DNA of 56,546 nucleotides from a virus: positions 1-56,546 of the IMG/VR virus record IMGVR_UViG_3300025030_000128; one strand, 5' to 3'. Positions 38,926-48,840 of the stretch are shown one piece after another (position 1 is the stretch's first letter; each line of letters begins with the position of its first letter). Under the pieces are notes generated by a model that was not told the origin of the DNA, did no database searches, and saw only the letters and a program-made list of their open reading frames with translations. The translations under genes and the position numbers were made by a program.

Positions 38926-39773
38926 GACGTTTAATAGCCGCCGTGGCGCTGGTGATGGTTACGGCTTTGGAAGGATTTGCGATGGATCAGGCGGTCAATG
39001 TCATCTGTGTCGGCGACTCAATCACCTACGGGTCGTATATTGATCAGGGCGGACTGCCTTACCCCAATCAACTGCTGACGCTGTTAGGCGCTGGCAACAC
39101 GGTTGTCAACCGGGGGCATCCAGCCTGGACGCTGGCGCAATTGGTTGCGAATTTTTCTACTGATGTCACCGTGGCTCTTTCCTCGACCAAAGAAAATGTC
39201 GTCATCCTTTTTGCCGGCACCAATGACCTCTATTTTTCTGCAGACCTACAATCAAACCCGCAACCGATAATTGACGACATGGTTGAATATATTGGCCTCG
39301 CTCACGGCGTCGGATCAAAAATCCTCATTGCTACCATGATTCAGCGGGGGAGTGTCGGGGCGGGAAGCATGGCCGGATATTGGTCGGCACGAGAAACCAT
39401 CAACTCTGCCATTATGTCTGATGCTGTGGATGTCTGGGGCGCCGATGGTATCTGTAATTTTGCCGGGACCGCCAGCCAATTTGAAACTCAATTTACGGGA
39501 AATGGACCGTCGGGATGGTACACCGACACTGCGCACCTTACCGGCGCCGCGTTGGCCTATCCGACGGCGGAAGCTTATGCCAAAACGCAGCTGCTCTATC
39601 CAGACGCGCCCACTTACACTAACTGGCTCGGTTATGCCCTCGATCCTGCCGGTACCGGGCCACAGGTCGGAAACCACGGGCGGCATGTGTTGGTCCTATC
39701 CAACGACCCGGCCGCCAGCTCGGTGCGGGTGGTGCGAGGTGGGGTGAGATATCGGCTGAGAAGGGCGGAGTGA
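38922..39773 (+). CDS. SGNH hydrolase with Sec-type signal peptide
   Basis: A GTG start gives MRRLIAAVALVMVTALEGFA, a signal peptide. The mature part has ICVGDSITYGS (Ser), NRGHPAW (Gly), LFAGTNDLYF (Asn) and DTAHLTGAALAYP (Asp-His), all four SGNH blocks. It probably deacetylates or de-esterifies surface sugars. It is co-translated with the adhesin. A Sec signal is odd for a virion enzyme, so it may instead be secreted from infected cells. Confidence 0.8.
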   Translation: MRRLIAAVALVMVTALEGFAMDQAVNVICVGDSITYGSYIDQGGLPYPNQLLTLLGAGNTVVNRGHPAWTLAQLVANFSTDVTVALSSTKENVVILFAGTNDLYFSADLQSNPQPIIDDMVEYIGLAHGVGSKILIATMIQRGSVGAGSMAGYWSARETINSAIMSDAVDVWGADGICNFAGTASQFETQFTGNGPSGWYTDTAHLTGAALAYPTAEAYAKTQLLYPDAPTYTNWLGYALDPAGTGPQVGNHGRHVLVLSNDPAASSVRVVRGGVRYRLRRAE

Positions 39774-39795
39774 TGCCACTACAGGAGGTAGCAGC

Positions 39796-39903
39796 GTGAT
39801 TACAATCTCAGGCGGAGGTAGCGGTAGCACAGAGCAACCGGCAAAACCAACCGGCGGTACTTACGGAAAACCTGGTACTCCAACTGGAGGCAGTTATGGG
39901 TAA
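39796..39903 (+). CDS. Gly/Pro/Thr-repeat mini-protein, 35 aa
   Basis: A GTG start at 39796 after AGGAGG. The frame has tandem units (KPTGGTYG, KPGTPTGGSYG) and ends on the start of the next gene. It looks like a flexible linker peptide and may be an erroneous or coupling ORF. Confidence 0.4.
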   Translation: MITISGGGSGSTEQPAKPTGGTYGKPGTPTGGSYG

Positions 39904-40777
39904 GATCTACATTGACATCCCCGCCGTTGCGCCCTACAAAGTGGCGGTTAAGACAGCGGCGACTGCCTACGCTGCACAGACGGAAATCTTCTATGATCTC
40001 TATTCCGGGCTGACACAGGCCGGAGGCAAGGTTGAGATCGACGATGCCGACATTTCCTCGTTGCTCTGGAGCTTCGTCTATTTCGAAGACGCCTATGGAC
40101 TCAGGGGGGAAGCGCTGATCATCCCGCCATCAGCCGTTGGTGGCGCCACCATCCTCGCCAAGAGCATCGTCGAGCGGGCGGGAATTATTCTCTCCGATGA
40201 ACCTGCGGTTGGCTGGACCAAGGCGAGCCTTTTGGACGACCTCAACGATGGCCAGCTGGAGCTGGCTACGCGGGTCTACGGCGCTTCGGTGGACACTTAT
40301 CTGCATACCCTGGTTCCGGGCCCCAATCAGGAGCTTCCTACCGGGTCGTTGCGGCTGCTGCGCCCGATCCGCAACATGGGCGCCAACGGCTCGACCCCTG
40401 GCCGCGCTATCGAACTCAAGCCTTTGGGGATCATGGACCGCCTCTATCCCCAGTGGACGTCATTGCCAGGGTCGGGAGAGGTTTTGGCTATCCTTTACAA
40501 TCCTCAAAATCCTTTGCTGTTCCAGACCTACCCGTCACAGCCTGCCTCGCCGCACCGTGTTGAGTTGGAGCGGTCGATTGTGCCGACTCCTTGCACGATG
40601 AATGGCGTTAATGGCTCTTCGGTGGATTCGGTGATTTCGGTCTCGGACGCCTGGACGGAAACGCTTTTGGCTTTTGTTCTCGGTCGGGCCTTCGGGAGAG
40701 AAACGACAGAGGCGAGCGCCGGTAAGAGCGCCGCCTGGATGGGACGATTCGACGCTGCAACCACGACAGGAGGCTAG
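39896..40777 (+). CDS. Tail adaptor-like protein with N-terminal extension
   Basis: From about residue 95 (ERAGIILSDEPAVGWTKASL, LDDLNDGQLELATRVYG) the sequence resembles the phage adaptor family that joins portal and tail tube. The first 90 residues (MGKIYIDIPAVAPYKVAVKT) form a separate beta domain. The tail tube gene follows directly. Confidence 0.6.
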   Translation: MGKIYIDIPAVAPYKVAVKTAATAYAAQTEIFYDLYSGLTQAGGKVEIDDADISSLLWSFVYFEDAYGLRGEALIIPPSAVGGATILAKSIVERAGIILSDEPAVGWTKASLLDDLNDGQLELATRVYGASVDTYLHTLVPGPNQELPTGSLRLLRPIRNMGANGSTPGRAIELKPLGIMDRLYPQWTSLPGSGEVLAILYNPQNPLLFQTYPSQPASPHRVELERSIVPTPCTMNGVNGSSVDSVISVSDAWTETLLAFVLGRAFGRETTEASAGKSAAWMGRFDAATTTGG

Positions 40778-40778
40778 A

Positions 40779-43115
40779 GTGCTGATTGCTCGCATCGACA
40801 AATTCCAGGGCCAGGCGCCCGGGATCGCCCCGCAACTGCTGCCGCCAAACGTGGCCCAGTCGAGCATCAATGTCGTGCGGGAGAATGGCAATCTGCGCCC
40901 GCTCAAATCTCCGGTCACGGTCAATACCCCGACTAAAGCCGGGACCAAGAAAAGCATCTATCTCTTCGCCAACCTCTACTGGTTTCATTGGACCGAAGAA
41001 GTCGACGTCGTCAAAGCCCCGATTCCTTTCGATACCCAGGAGCGTACCATCTTCACCGGGGTCAACGAGCCCAAGGTCACTGATGCTTCGATCGCTCTGG
41101 TTGGCGGCACAGATTATCCCATGGCGGCCTACAGCCTGGGGATCCCTGCTCCGACCGTGGCACCAGTGGTGAATTACACCCCGCCTACCTACATCTCCGA
41201 AACCCCGAAAGACATTACCGCAGTGAACTGGGCCGCAGGAGAAGTCACCCTGACCAGTACCGCGCATGGCATTCTCGATGGGCAGACCTTCAGTGCCGTC
41301 ATGCAGGGAACCGGGCTGACGCTTCTCGACAAGAAAACCCTGAGCCTCAGCCGCAAGACAGACGACGCACTGCTGGTTAAGGGCGTCACCACGGTTGCCA
41401 ATGGCAAGATCACCGCTATCACCAAGGCTAACCCCGCCAAAGTTACCCGGGCCGGTCACGGACTGCGTGACGGGGACGTGCTAAAATTCTCCATCTCGGC
41501 CGGTATGGTCGAGCTCCACGATTATGAAGGCGCAATCACGGTCGTCGACGCCAACAACTTCACCCTCGACGGGAAAGACACGACCGCCTACACAACTTTT
41601 ACCGCGGGAACCTATGAACTGAAAACCCGGGCCACGGTTTATGCCCCAGTTAACATTGTTTCCATCTCGAAGACACGGCCGACCAGTGTTGCTGCCGTCG
41701 ATCATGGTCTGGTCACCGGGGAACGGGTTTCGCTGTCGGTGGTTGGGATGACGCAGTTGGATGGTTGGACCGGGCAGGTCGTCAAAGGAACGGCGGGTGT
41801 GTTTTCGTTGCGGGATCTCGAAGGAGTAATGGTCGACTCGACCCTCTACGACACCTTCGTCTCGGGAACATTCACTCATCTGTGCCGGCTGGAACCGACG
41901 GCCGTTGCCGTGGATGCTCAAATTGAAACCACCGTCTATGTCGAAACCTTTCTCCGGCGCTGGAGCGGGATTGATGAAGAAGGCCCCCCAGGCCCGCCCT
42001 CGGCCAGCGTCGATATCAACTTCACGTCTGGCGAGTCGGTTGCCCTGACCGGGCTGAACGCGGCCCCTGATACTAAATACAACATCACCCATCGCCGTAT
42101 CTACCGGCTCAATACCGGCAGCAGCGCCACCGATTTCCAGCTCGTCACCGAACTGGCGATTGCCGTAACCGAATATGATGATGGCACGCTCTCCTCGACC
42201 CTCGACGAGGTCCTAACTTCGACCGAATACACCGCACCGCCAACCGATCTCAAAGGGATTCGGGCAATGCCCAATGGATCACTGGTCGGTTTTTCGATGT
42301 CGGCCAAGGCGATCTGTTTCTCGGTACCGTATCAGCCGCATGCTTGGCCGACCCGCTTCCGTTTGCATGTCGATTTCGAAACGGTCGGGGTCGAGGTCTT
42401 TGGCGGATCGGTCCTGGTGACCACCAAAGGTCAGCCTTACGTCGCTACCGGGGCGCAGCCGGGTTACATGACCATCGACAAGGCCGAGATTGCGCAAGCT
42501 TGTGTCAGCAGGCGTGGTATGGCCGATATGGGCGGGGTTATCGCTTATCCCTCTCCTGACGGTCTCATGCTCATAGGCTCAGGAATTGCCAAGAACATTA
42601 CGGAAAAGATCTACCGCCGGGAAGACTGGCAAGCCCTGCGCCCCAGCACCTTTCTCGCCGCCGCTCACAACGGCCGCTACTACGCCTTCTACGACACCGG
42701 CACCGCCACTGGCTGTCTCTCGATTGATATGGAAGACGGCACCATCGACGTGCACAACTACGCTGCTACTGCGGTTCACGTCGATCTTCTGAGCGACGAG
42801 CTTTATGCCCAGATCGGCAGCGTCATTCAGAAGTGGGATGCCGGCACCGCCCAGAACATCACCTGGAAAGGGCCACGCATCGATACCCCGACGAAGATCT
42901 GCCCCCGGGTTGCTCAGGTCAATGCAAAGACTTACCCTTGTACCCTGAAAGTCTATGCCGATGGCGTGCTGAAGCACACTCAGACCGTTGCCAGTGCTCT
43001 CCCGTTTCGGCTGACCGCCGGTTATCGGGCCGACAGTTTCGAAGTGGAAGTTTCAGGAACGGCGGAAGTTGAACAAGTTTCTTTGGCGGAAGCGATGGAG
43101 GACCTGGTGCAATGA
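40779..43115 (+). CDS. Tail tube / nozzle-like protein
   Basis: A GTG start at 40779 follows AGGAGG. The 778-residue, beta-rich protein starts LIARIDKFQGQAPGIAPQLL and contains GSLVGFSMSAKAICFSVPYQ, a set seen in podovirus tail tubular or nozzle proteins. Internal repeats similar to KTRPTSVAAVDHGLVTGERV (two or three related units between residues 180 and 390) suggest repeated beta modules. Confidence 0.6.
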   Translation: MLIARIDKFQGQAPGIAPQLLPPNVAQSSINVVRENGNLRPLKSPVTVNTPTKAGTKKSIYLFANLYWFHWTEEVDVVKAPIPFDTQERTIFTGVNEPKVTDASIALVGGTDYPMAAYSLGIPAPTVAPVVNYTPPTYISETPKDITAVNWAAGEVTLTSTAHGILDGQTFSAVMQGTGLTLLDKKTLSLSRKTDDALLVKGVTTVANGKITAITKANPAKVTRAGHGLRDGDVLKFSISAGMVELHDYEGAITVVDANNFTLDGKDTTAYTTFTAGTYELKTRATVYAPVNIVSISKTRPTSVAAVDHGLVTGERVSLSVVGMTQLDGWTGQVVKGTAGVFSLRDLEGVMVDSTLYDTFVSGTFTHLCRLEPTAVAVDAQIETTVYVETFLRRWSGIDEEGPPGPPSASVDINFTSGESVALTGLNAAPDTKYNITHRRIYRLNTGSSATDFQLVTELAIAVTEYDDGTLSSTLDEVLTSTEYTAPPTDLKGIRAMPNGSLVGFSMSAKAICFSVPYQPHAWPTRFRLHVDFETVGVEVFGGSVLVTTKGQPYVATGAQPGYMTIDKAEIAQACVSRRGMADMGGVIAYPSPDGLMLIGSGIAKNITEKIYRREDWQALRPSTFLAAAHNGRYYAFYDTGTATGCLSIDMEDGTIDVHNYAATAVHVDLLSDELYAQIGSVIQKWDAGTAQNITWKGPRIDTPTKICPRVAQVNAKTYPCTLKVYADGVLKHTQTVASALPFRLTAGYRADSFEVEVSGTAEVEQVSLAEAMEDLVQ

Positions 43116-44902
43116 GCGGCTTCGACTTCTCGAAGATCCGGCAGCTCTCCAATAAACCGACCGACCAGGAGTTAGTGGAGTTCTCCCGGGATATCCGCGC
43201 CGCTTTGCTGGAGCTCTACACCTTGTCGCAACAGCTTGGCGCCGTCGAGAGCAGTGTCGCCGATGCCGCTGCAACGGTTGCCGGCCTGGTGGCCGCCGCC
43301 GAAGAAGTCACCGTTATCGAATTACCGACCACTCCGACCGGACTATTGGCGACCCCGGACTTTGCCGCCATTGGTTTGTCGTGGGACATCCCTTCGTATC
43401 TGGGACATTCTTTCACACAGATCTGGCGGGCGACGACCGACGACTTCACAGCCGCCACCAAGATCGGAACGTCACAGCTCAACGTCTACAACGACGTGCT
43501 GCTCTCCACTGAGGTTCTGACGACCTATTACTACTGGGTGCAGCATGTCAATGGCTCCGGGGAAGTCAGTGCCTCCAGTACGGTCTCAGAGACGCCCAAC
43601 CCCTATTACATGGCGCCACCGACCGACCTCGTAATGGCCAGCGGCAGCGATCACCTCTACCTGACGGAAAGCGGCTCGGTTATCAGCCGGATCTTCTTGT
43701 CCTGGGCCGCTTCTCTCTCTTCGTTTGCCTCCGGGTATGAAGTCGAGTATAAGGCGCTCGGAAGCGAGGCTTGGCTGGCGCTGACGTCTACCGAAGTCAG
43801 TGCTTATCTGCAGCCGGTACAACCGGGAACCTTCTACGACATACGGGTCCGCGCCAAGAGCCCGTCGGCCAAGAGCGCCTGGCTAACCGGGACGCACATG
43901 GCTGTGGGTAAACTCGAACCTCCGCCCGCCCCTGACTACTTCCTGGTGACGACACAGGGCGACGGCACGCGCGAGTTTCGTTGGGAGCTGGCGAATCCAC
44001 CGGTCGACGTCCGGGTCGGGGGTGGCTTCAAAATCCGCTACAAATCCGGGACCGGCCACGTCTGGGCCGATATGACCGATCTGCATGGCGGGCTGCTCCT
44101 GGTTTCGCCCTACGAGGTCAATCAGTTGGGGGCGGGAGAATATACCTTCGCCCTCAAGACGGTTGATTCCACTGGCAACGAAAGCACGGACGCACTTTAC
44201 ATCGTTGCTACCATCGGCAGTCCGCGCCTCTCTGGTGTTTTGGCCGAAGTCTATCCGAGAGACTTGTCCTGGCCGGGAACCTTGACCAATTGCTACATCG
44301 AGACCAACGGGGATCTGGCGGCCGACGATCAGAAAGACTGGAGCGACTTCGACACTGACGTGGTCGATTGGGACAACTGGACCGCTTATGCACGCGACCC
44401 CTACCTGACGATTATCTACGAGCACCCAGTGATTGATGCCGGCTCGATTGCCAATATCGCTGTCGATATGTCGGTGATCACCAACGGCAGCGTGACCAAC
44501 GAAATCAGTACGAGCACAGACGATGTCACCTATGGCGCCTGGGCGGTAGCCGGCGGACTGGTCCTGGCCCGCTACATCAAAGCGAGAACAACCGTGACAA
44601 TTGGCTCAGGAGTCGCTAATATCACGGCAATTACCATCCGTTTGACCGCCGATACCATGATCGAAGACGTTGAAGACCTCGATTCGAGCCTTTTAACCCC
44701 AGAAGCGGGGGGTGGTTTCCGAATCCCCCTGACAAAAACATTCCTGATGATTCGCAAAGTCGACGTCGCCTTACAGAATGTCGGCGCCGGCTGCACCTGG
44801 GAACTGATCGACAAGTCCATTTCAGGCCCGCATATCAAAGTCTGGGACAGTACCAATACCCTGACCTACCCGCTGATCGACGCCACCATCAAAGGACTGT
44901 AA
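43112..44902 (+). CDS. FN3-domain tail protein, 596 aa
   Basis: After a helical N-terminus (residues 1-70), three FN3-like domains run to about residue 370 (for example PPTDLVMASGSDHLYL, FYDIRVRAKSPSAKSAWLTG). The C-terminal domain (LSWPGTLTNCYIETNGDLAA onward) resembles the ends of tail tip proteins. Probably part of the tail tip complex. It overlaps the tube gene by four bases. Confidence 0.65.
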   Translation: MSGFDFSKIRQLSNKPTDQELVEFSRDIRAALLELYTLSQQLGAVESSVADAAATVAGLVAAAEEVTVIELPTTPTGLLATPDFAAIGLSWDIPSYLGHSFTQIWRATTDDFTAATKIGTSQLNVYNDVLLSTEVLTTYYYWVQHVNGSGEVSASSTVSETPNPYYMAPPTDLVMASGSDHLYLTESGSVISRIFLSWAASLSSFASGYEVEYKALGSEAWLALTSTEVSAYLQPVQPGTFYDIRVRAKSPSAKSAWLTGTHMAVGKLEPPPAPDYFLVTTQGDGTREFRWELANPPVDVRVGGGFKIRYKSGTGHVWADMTDLHGGLLLVSPYEVNQLGAGEYTFALKTVDSTGNESTDALYIVATIGSPRLSGVLAEVYPRDLSWPGTLTNCYIETNGDLAADDQKDWSDFDTDVVDWDNWTAYARDPYLTIIYEHPVIDAGSIANIAVDMSVITNGSVTNEISTSTDDVTYGAWAVAGGLVLARYIKARTTVTIGSGVANITAITIRLTADTMIEDVEDLDSSLLTPEAGGGFRIPLTKTFLMIRKVDVALQNVGAGCTWELIDKSISGPHIKVWDSTNTLTYPLIDATIKGL

Positions 44903-44912
44903 GGAGATTCCC

Positions 44913-45512
44913 ATGGCCCTGCCTACTGACGACCTTACAACCGACCATCTCGACGCCGGAACCGACAGCCCCGCACAGGCGCGCAGTGAACTCTACGCCG
45001 CCGTGCTGAAGCTCAAGACGTTACTGGGCGTTCTCGCCACAGAGATTGTGGCTGTTGTTACCACTCACAATTCTGTAACAAATGCACACGCGGCAACATT
45101 TTCCGCTACCGCAAACCGCATGATTCTCCGCGATACAAACGGACGCGCAAAAATTGCAGATCCATCTGCCGACGACGACATCGCCACCAAGGGATCTTCC
45201 AATACCGCAATAGCGGCTTTGGCCATTGGTGTGAATCAGGCGTGGCAAGATGTTTCCGCTTCGCGAAGTATCGGTACTGAGTACACCAACGATACCGGCC
45301 GGCCGATCATGGTATCGGCGGGAGGAGATGCGGTTAACGGGTCCAACTCGTTATATTGCGGTTCGGTTACCGCCAGCATTCGCATTGCTCTTGGCAGCGC
45401 TCTTTCGTTTGACGGGACTACGGGAACGAACTTCGTAACGGGAATCATCCCCGCAGGACACAAATACAAGGTCACCGGCTCGGCCAAGACCTTCTGGGTG
45501 GAATTGCGCTAG
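44913..45512 (+). CDS. Tail fibre-like protein, 199 aa
   Basis: VTTHNSVTNAHAATFSATAN, RMILRDTNGRAKIADPSADD and DIATKG match the repeating shaft motif of phage tail fibres. The C-terminus is a small beta domain. Ribosome site AAGGAG. Confidence 0.65.
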   Translation: MALPTDDLTTDHLDAGTDSPAQARSELYAAVLKLKTLLGVLATEIVAVVTTHNSVTNAHAATFSATANRMILRDTNGRAKIADPSADDDIATKGSSNTAIAALAIGVNQAWQDVSASRSIGTEYTNDTGRPIMVSAGGDAVNGSNSLYCGSVTASIRIALGSALSFDGTTGTNFVTGIIPAGHKYKVTGSAKTFWVELR

Positions 45513-45518
45513 GAGAGA

Positions 45519-45911
45519 ATGATGATGCAGGCGGCCGACATTCGTACTTGTTGGGAGAAAATCAGGCCCGGGCTGGAAGAGCTCAAGGCCGAGATGAAGG
45601 CCGATTGGCGACCGGAGGACATCTACTCTCTGGTGCGGATGAAGAAGGCGACCCTCTACATGGACCCCGCCCTCTCTTCCGGGTTTGTCATTCTCTCCCG
45701 GATGGAGAATGAGTTTACCGGCGAGCCTTACCTTTTGGTCTTGGCGGCCTGGGCTCCCGGCGAAGAAGTGCGCGACGTCTATTTCCCCCAAATCGAAGCG
45801 GTCGCCCACACGGTCGGCGCAAAGTACATCGAATGCTGTTCCCCGAGGCGGGGTTTTGAGCGCACCGGCTGGACCGTGGAACACGTCTGCTACCGAAGGA
45901 GCCTGACATGA
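45519..45911 (+). CDS. Acetyltransferase-fold-like virion-region protein, 130 aa
   Basis: A helical start is followed by SGFVILSRMENEFTGEPYLL, VYFPQIEAVAHTVGAKYIEC and RRGFERTGWTVEHVCYRR, with the strand order of a small GNAT fold. Similar proteins occur just before internal virion proteins in podoviruses. No acetyl-CoA loop is clear, so activity is doubtful. Confidence 0.5.
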   Translation: MMMQAADIRTCWEKIRPGLEELKAEMKADWRPEDIYSLVRMKKATLYMDPALSSGFVILSRMENEFTGEPYLLVLAAWAPGEEVRDVYFPQIEAVAHTVGAKYIECCSPRRGFERTGWTVEHVCYRRSLT

Positions 45912-46510
45912 GCAAGAAAGAGACAGCCGTCGCCGCCACTCCGGAAGAGATTGCGTTGGCCGATATCTCCCGCCAGCAATTCAACCGCTACCAGAAGGTC
46001 CTGGCGCCATTTGAAGATGAATTTCTAAGAGAGTCGCGGATCACAGAGGGGGAGAAGCAGCAGATGCACGGCACCATCAATGCCGACGTCAAGCAGGCGG
46101 TCGCCACCGAATATCCCGGCGTGACTCCGGCCGGCGGGCGCAATGTACAGACCGCGGCGCGAGACCTGGCGGTGGGCGAGACCAAAGCCATGAGCTCCGC
46201 CCAGGCCGCCGGCAACATGCGCGCCGAGAATGCCGACGTTAAGGCGATCATGGATGGCATTCAGATGGGCCGGGGGCAGGCGATCGAAGCGGTGTCCGGT
46301 CTTGGAACCGAGGCCGCCTACTCGACCGACAAAGCGATCCGGGATGCCTTCGGTGACCAGCAAGAGCGCAACGACAACGCCGAGCTGATCGGCTCCGCCA
46401 TGGGCACCATCGCCTACGGCGCTGGCAAGATTACAGCACCGACCACCGCGAAAACCGACGCATCCGGCATTCCGCTTGATGCCTATGGCAATTATCAGTT
46501 TGACCCCTGA
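45908..46510 (+). CDS. Internal virion-like protein A, 200 aa
   Basis: A mostly helical protein. FNRYQKVLAPFEDEFLRESR resembles a segment of the next-but-one product (46534), so the two are paralogues. Gly/Ala-rich C-terminus may insert into membranes. Position suggests an ejected core protein. Confidence 0.55.
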   Translation: MSKKETAVAATPEEIALADISRQQFNRYQKVLAPFEDEFLRESRITEGEKQQMHGTINADVKQAVATEYPGVTPAGGRNVQTAARDLAVGETKAMSSAQAAGNMRAENADVKAIMDGIQMGRGQAIEAVSGLGTEAAYSTDKAIRDAFGDQQERNDNAELIGSAMGTIAYGAGKITAPTTAKTDASGIPLDAYGNYQFDP

Positions 46511-46533
46511 TACAGATAAAGGAGGACGCCGCC

Positions 46534-47127
46534 ATGGGCTTCGGAAGTAGCGTCGTAAAGAAACTCAAGAAGACCTTCATCCCCTCAAGCACCAAGCTGT
46601 CCTGGAACAATATCGAGGACAACTGGAACCCTTTTGTCGGTGGTCCTTCTGCCGGCGCCAAAGAACAGTTTGAAAAGATCTCTGGAGGTAAAAGCCAGAG
46701 CGAGGTCATTGACAAAACTATTGGCAGAAACAAGGGAATTACAGGAGTAACTACCGGAGGGCTGGCGCAAATCTACCGTAGCCAGTGGGCCGACTATCGC
46801 AAGCGTTTTGCCCCCCTGGAAAACGAGCTGATCGATACCTATCGCAATCGGGCGGTGCACGACAAGGCGATTGAGGCGGGCGCACAACAGGCCGCTATCT
46901 CTGCCGACGGCGCCGAAGAGTCTTACGACCGCAATGTGCAGCGCTTCGGGGTGGACACCGAACAGATGTCGCAGGAAGAAACCGACCGCGCTTTCGATCT
47001 GGCCCGCTCCAAAGCCATCGTCGATGCCAAGAACCGCACTCGTCAAGCTTTGGTCGACCGCGATCAGGGCATGCTCTCGGGTGGTATCACCACCGGGGGC
47101 GTTCGTAAGGAAGGAGTCGCCACATGA
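46534..47127 (+). CDS. Internal virion-like protein B, 197 aa
   Basis: MGFGSSVVKKLKKTFIPSST begins a basic region; WADYRKRFAPLENELIDTYR matches the paralogous segment of the 45908 product. The rest is helical. Likely ejected with DNA. Ribosome site AAAGGAGG. Confidence 0.55.
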   Translation: MGFGSSVVKKLKKTFIPSSTKLSWNNIEDNWNPFVGGPSAGAKEQFEKISGGKSQSEVIDKTIGRNKGITGVTTGGLAQIYRSQWADYRKRFAPLENELIDTYRNRAVHDKAIEAGAQQAAISADGAEESYDRNVQRFGVDTEQMSQEETDRAFDLARSKAIVDAKNRTRQALVDRDQGMLSGGITTGGVRKEGVAT

Positions 47128-47381
47128 ACATCACCGATCTTGGAGCCAATACGCGGCAGGTAGCGATTGCCGGTATGGAGAAGGCACACCGCCTCGGTCT
47201 CGACCGCGAACGGGCCAATGAAGAGATGGAGCGGGCCCATGATACAACCCAGAAGTCGATGGCGGGCAGCGGGCTGGCAACGGGCGCAATGATTGGTTCG
47301 TCGATTAGCCCCGGGATTGGCACCGTAGTTGGAGCTGTTATTGGTGGAGCGGCCGGCTACTTCGGCGCAGACCTTTTCTAG
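47124..47381 (+). CDS. Glycine-zipper membrane protein, 85 aa
   Basis: A charged helix is followed by TGAMIGSSISPGIGTVVGAV and IGGAAGYFGADLF, a glycine-zipper membrane segment such as pore-forming peptides and podovirus ejection-channel proteins have. It overlaps the previous gene by four bases. Confidence 0.6.
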   Translation: MNITDLGANTRQVAIAGMEKAHRLGLDRERANEEMERAHDTTQKSMAGSGLATGAMIGSSISPGIGTVVGAVIGGAAGYFGADLF

Positions 47382-47390
47382 GAGGATAAC

Positions 47391-48824
47391 ATGGCCGACC
47401 CCATTGCGCGGGCGATTCAATCTTACGGCGCCCTGAAGAACATTGAGCATCAGGACGCGATCAACGAACGGCAAGAGCAACAGATGGACCGTCAGGATCG
47501 TCTCGACGCGATTGCCATGGAAGACCGTGAAAAGGCGGCCGCAATTCAGACCGAGGACCGCGCCTGGCAGAAAAAGCAGCGGGCGGTACAGGAAAAGGAA
47601 TGGAATCTGAAAGAGCGGGAGCGGGCCAAGGGTGAAGTCAACAAGATCCTGCACTCGGCTCTCCTGGAGGCCAAGGGCGACGAATCCAAGATCAACTGGG
47701 GCGCTGTGGCCCCACAACTGAAACCGTACTATGACGCCGAACTGTTGCCGGAAAAGTTCAAGACCGTCTTCGAGCCTGACCGCCTTAATAAAGAACTGGG
47801 CGCCACCCGAGGGCTTCTGGATATGATGGCCACTGGTAAACTCGACCACACCAAAGGTTTGATGCTCTTGAATAGCAGCTTCAAGGGCGAGCTCTACGAG
47901 CGTGGTAAAAGGAATGGTGCTACTGGCTTCACCCTGGTCGATGCCGTCCCTTCCCCGAACGCCGACGGCTTTATGTTCGAGGCCGAACTGAACTACCCCA
48001 AAGGTTCTCGCCGCGCTCCCCTGACGGTCAATGCCGGAACCGAGGATCAGGGCGACAACGAAGTGAAGAATTTCCGCCTGGAGCATGAGGTCGCCCCCTA
48101 TGTCGTTTCGAAGTACCGGGCGCTGAAAGGGATCGAGGCCTACCTGCAGTCGGAAGGGGTGATCAAACCTAAAACCGAAAAGGGACGCAAGGTTATTGAA
48201 GTCGGAGATCCTGGCGCCAAGGAACTTGTCTACGCCGATACTGGCAAAAGAGTGCGGGCGCTGCCCCAGGGCCCCGGAGTAGTCAAGGACAACTCCGATT
48301 CGTCCAGTGGGCTCAAGCCCAATGAAGAGCGACAGATCCGCGGCGAAGTGCGCAAGATCCTGCAGTTCAATTTCATCGCCGACTATTTCAGCGCCGCCGA
48401 CATTGAGACGAAGAAGAAGCTGGTGGCGACGATCCCGGGCGCTTCAGTAAATCCCGAGACCGGCAAGATTGTCACCGATCCCAAATTCAACGTGCAATGG
48501 GATAGGGTCATTGCCGCCTTACCTCCCGAGGCACAGAAACAGTACAACCGTTCCGAGCAGTATGCCGGCCTGATGATTGGTCAGGGGCGCATGCTGGGCA
48601 ATCCTGCCGGCATTGCCACTGAGGCAATCAGTAAAGCCTCTCTTGCCGAAGCCCCGGGTCAACAACAGGCGATTCCGAGCCAGCCGGCACCACCAAGCAA
48701 GCCACCTTTTGATGTCGCCATTACCGAGGCCCGGGCCAAGCTCGCAAAGCGTCCGGACATGAAACAAGAGATCATGCGCAGAATCGATGCGATCTATGGC
48801 CAAGGCGCTTCGCAAAACATCTAG
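47391..48824 (+). CDS. Internal virion-like protein C, 477 aa
   Basis: The N-terminal 90 residues are a charged coiled coil (QEQQMDRQDRLDAIAMEDRE). A middle domain (100-270) with FMFEAELNYPKGSRRAPLTV follows, then a helical C-terminus. It lies between the membrane peptide and the giant polyvalent gene, typical of core or ejection proteins. Confidence 0.55.
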   Translation: MADPIARAIQSYGALKNIEHQDAINERQEQQMDRQDRLDAIAMEDREKAAAIQTEDRAWQKKQRAVQEKEWNLKERERAKGEVNKILHSALLEAKGDESKINWGAVAPQLKPYYDAELLPEKFKTVFEPDRLNKELGATRGLLDMMATGKLDHTKGLMLLNSSFKGELYERGKRNGATGFTLVDAVPSPNADGFMFEAELNYPKGSRRAPLTVNAGTEDQGDNEVKNFRLEHEVAPYVVSKYRALKGIEAYLQSEGVIKPKTEKGRKVIEVGDPGAKELVYADTGKRVRALPQGPGVVKDNSDSSSGLKPNEERQIRGEVRKILQFNFIADYFSAADIETKKKLVATIPGASVNPETGKIVTDPKFNVQWDRVIAALPPEAQKQYNRSEQYAGLMIGQGRMLGNPAGIATEAISKASLAEAPGQQQAIPSQPAPPSKPPFDVAITEARAKLAKRPDMKQEIMRRIDAIYGQGASQNI

Positions 48825-48840
48825 GATGGAGTGACACCCT

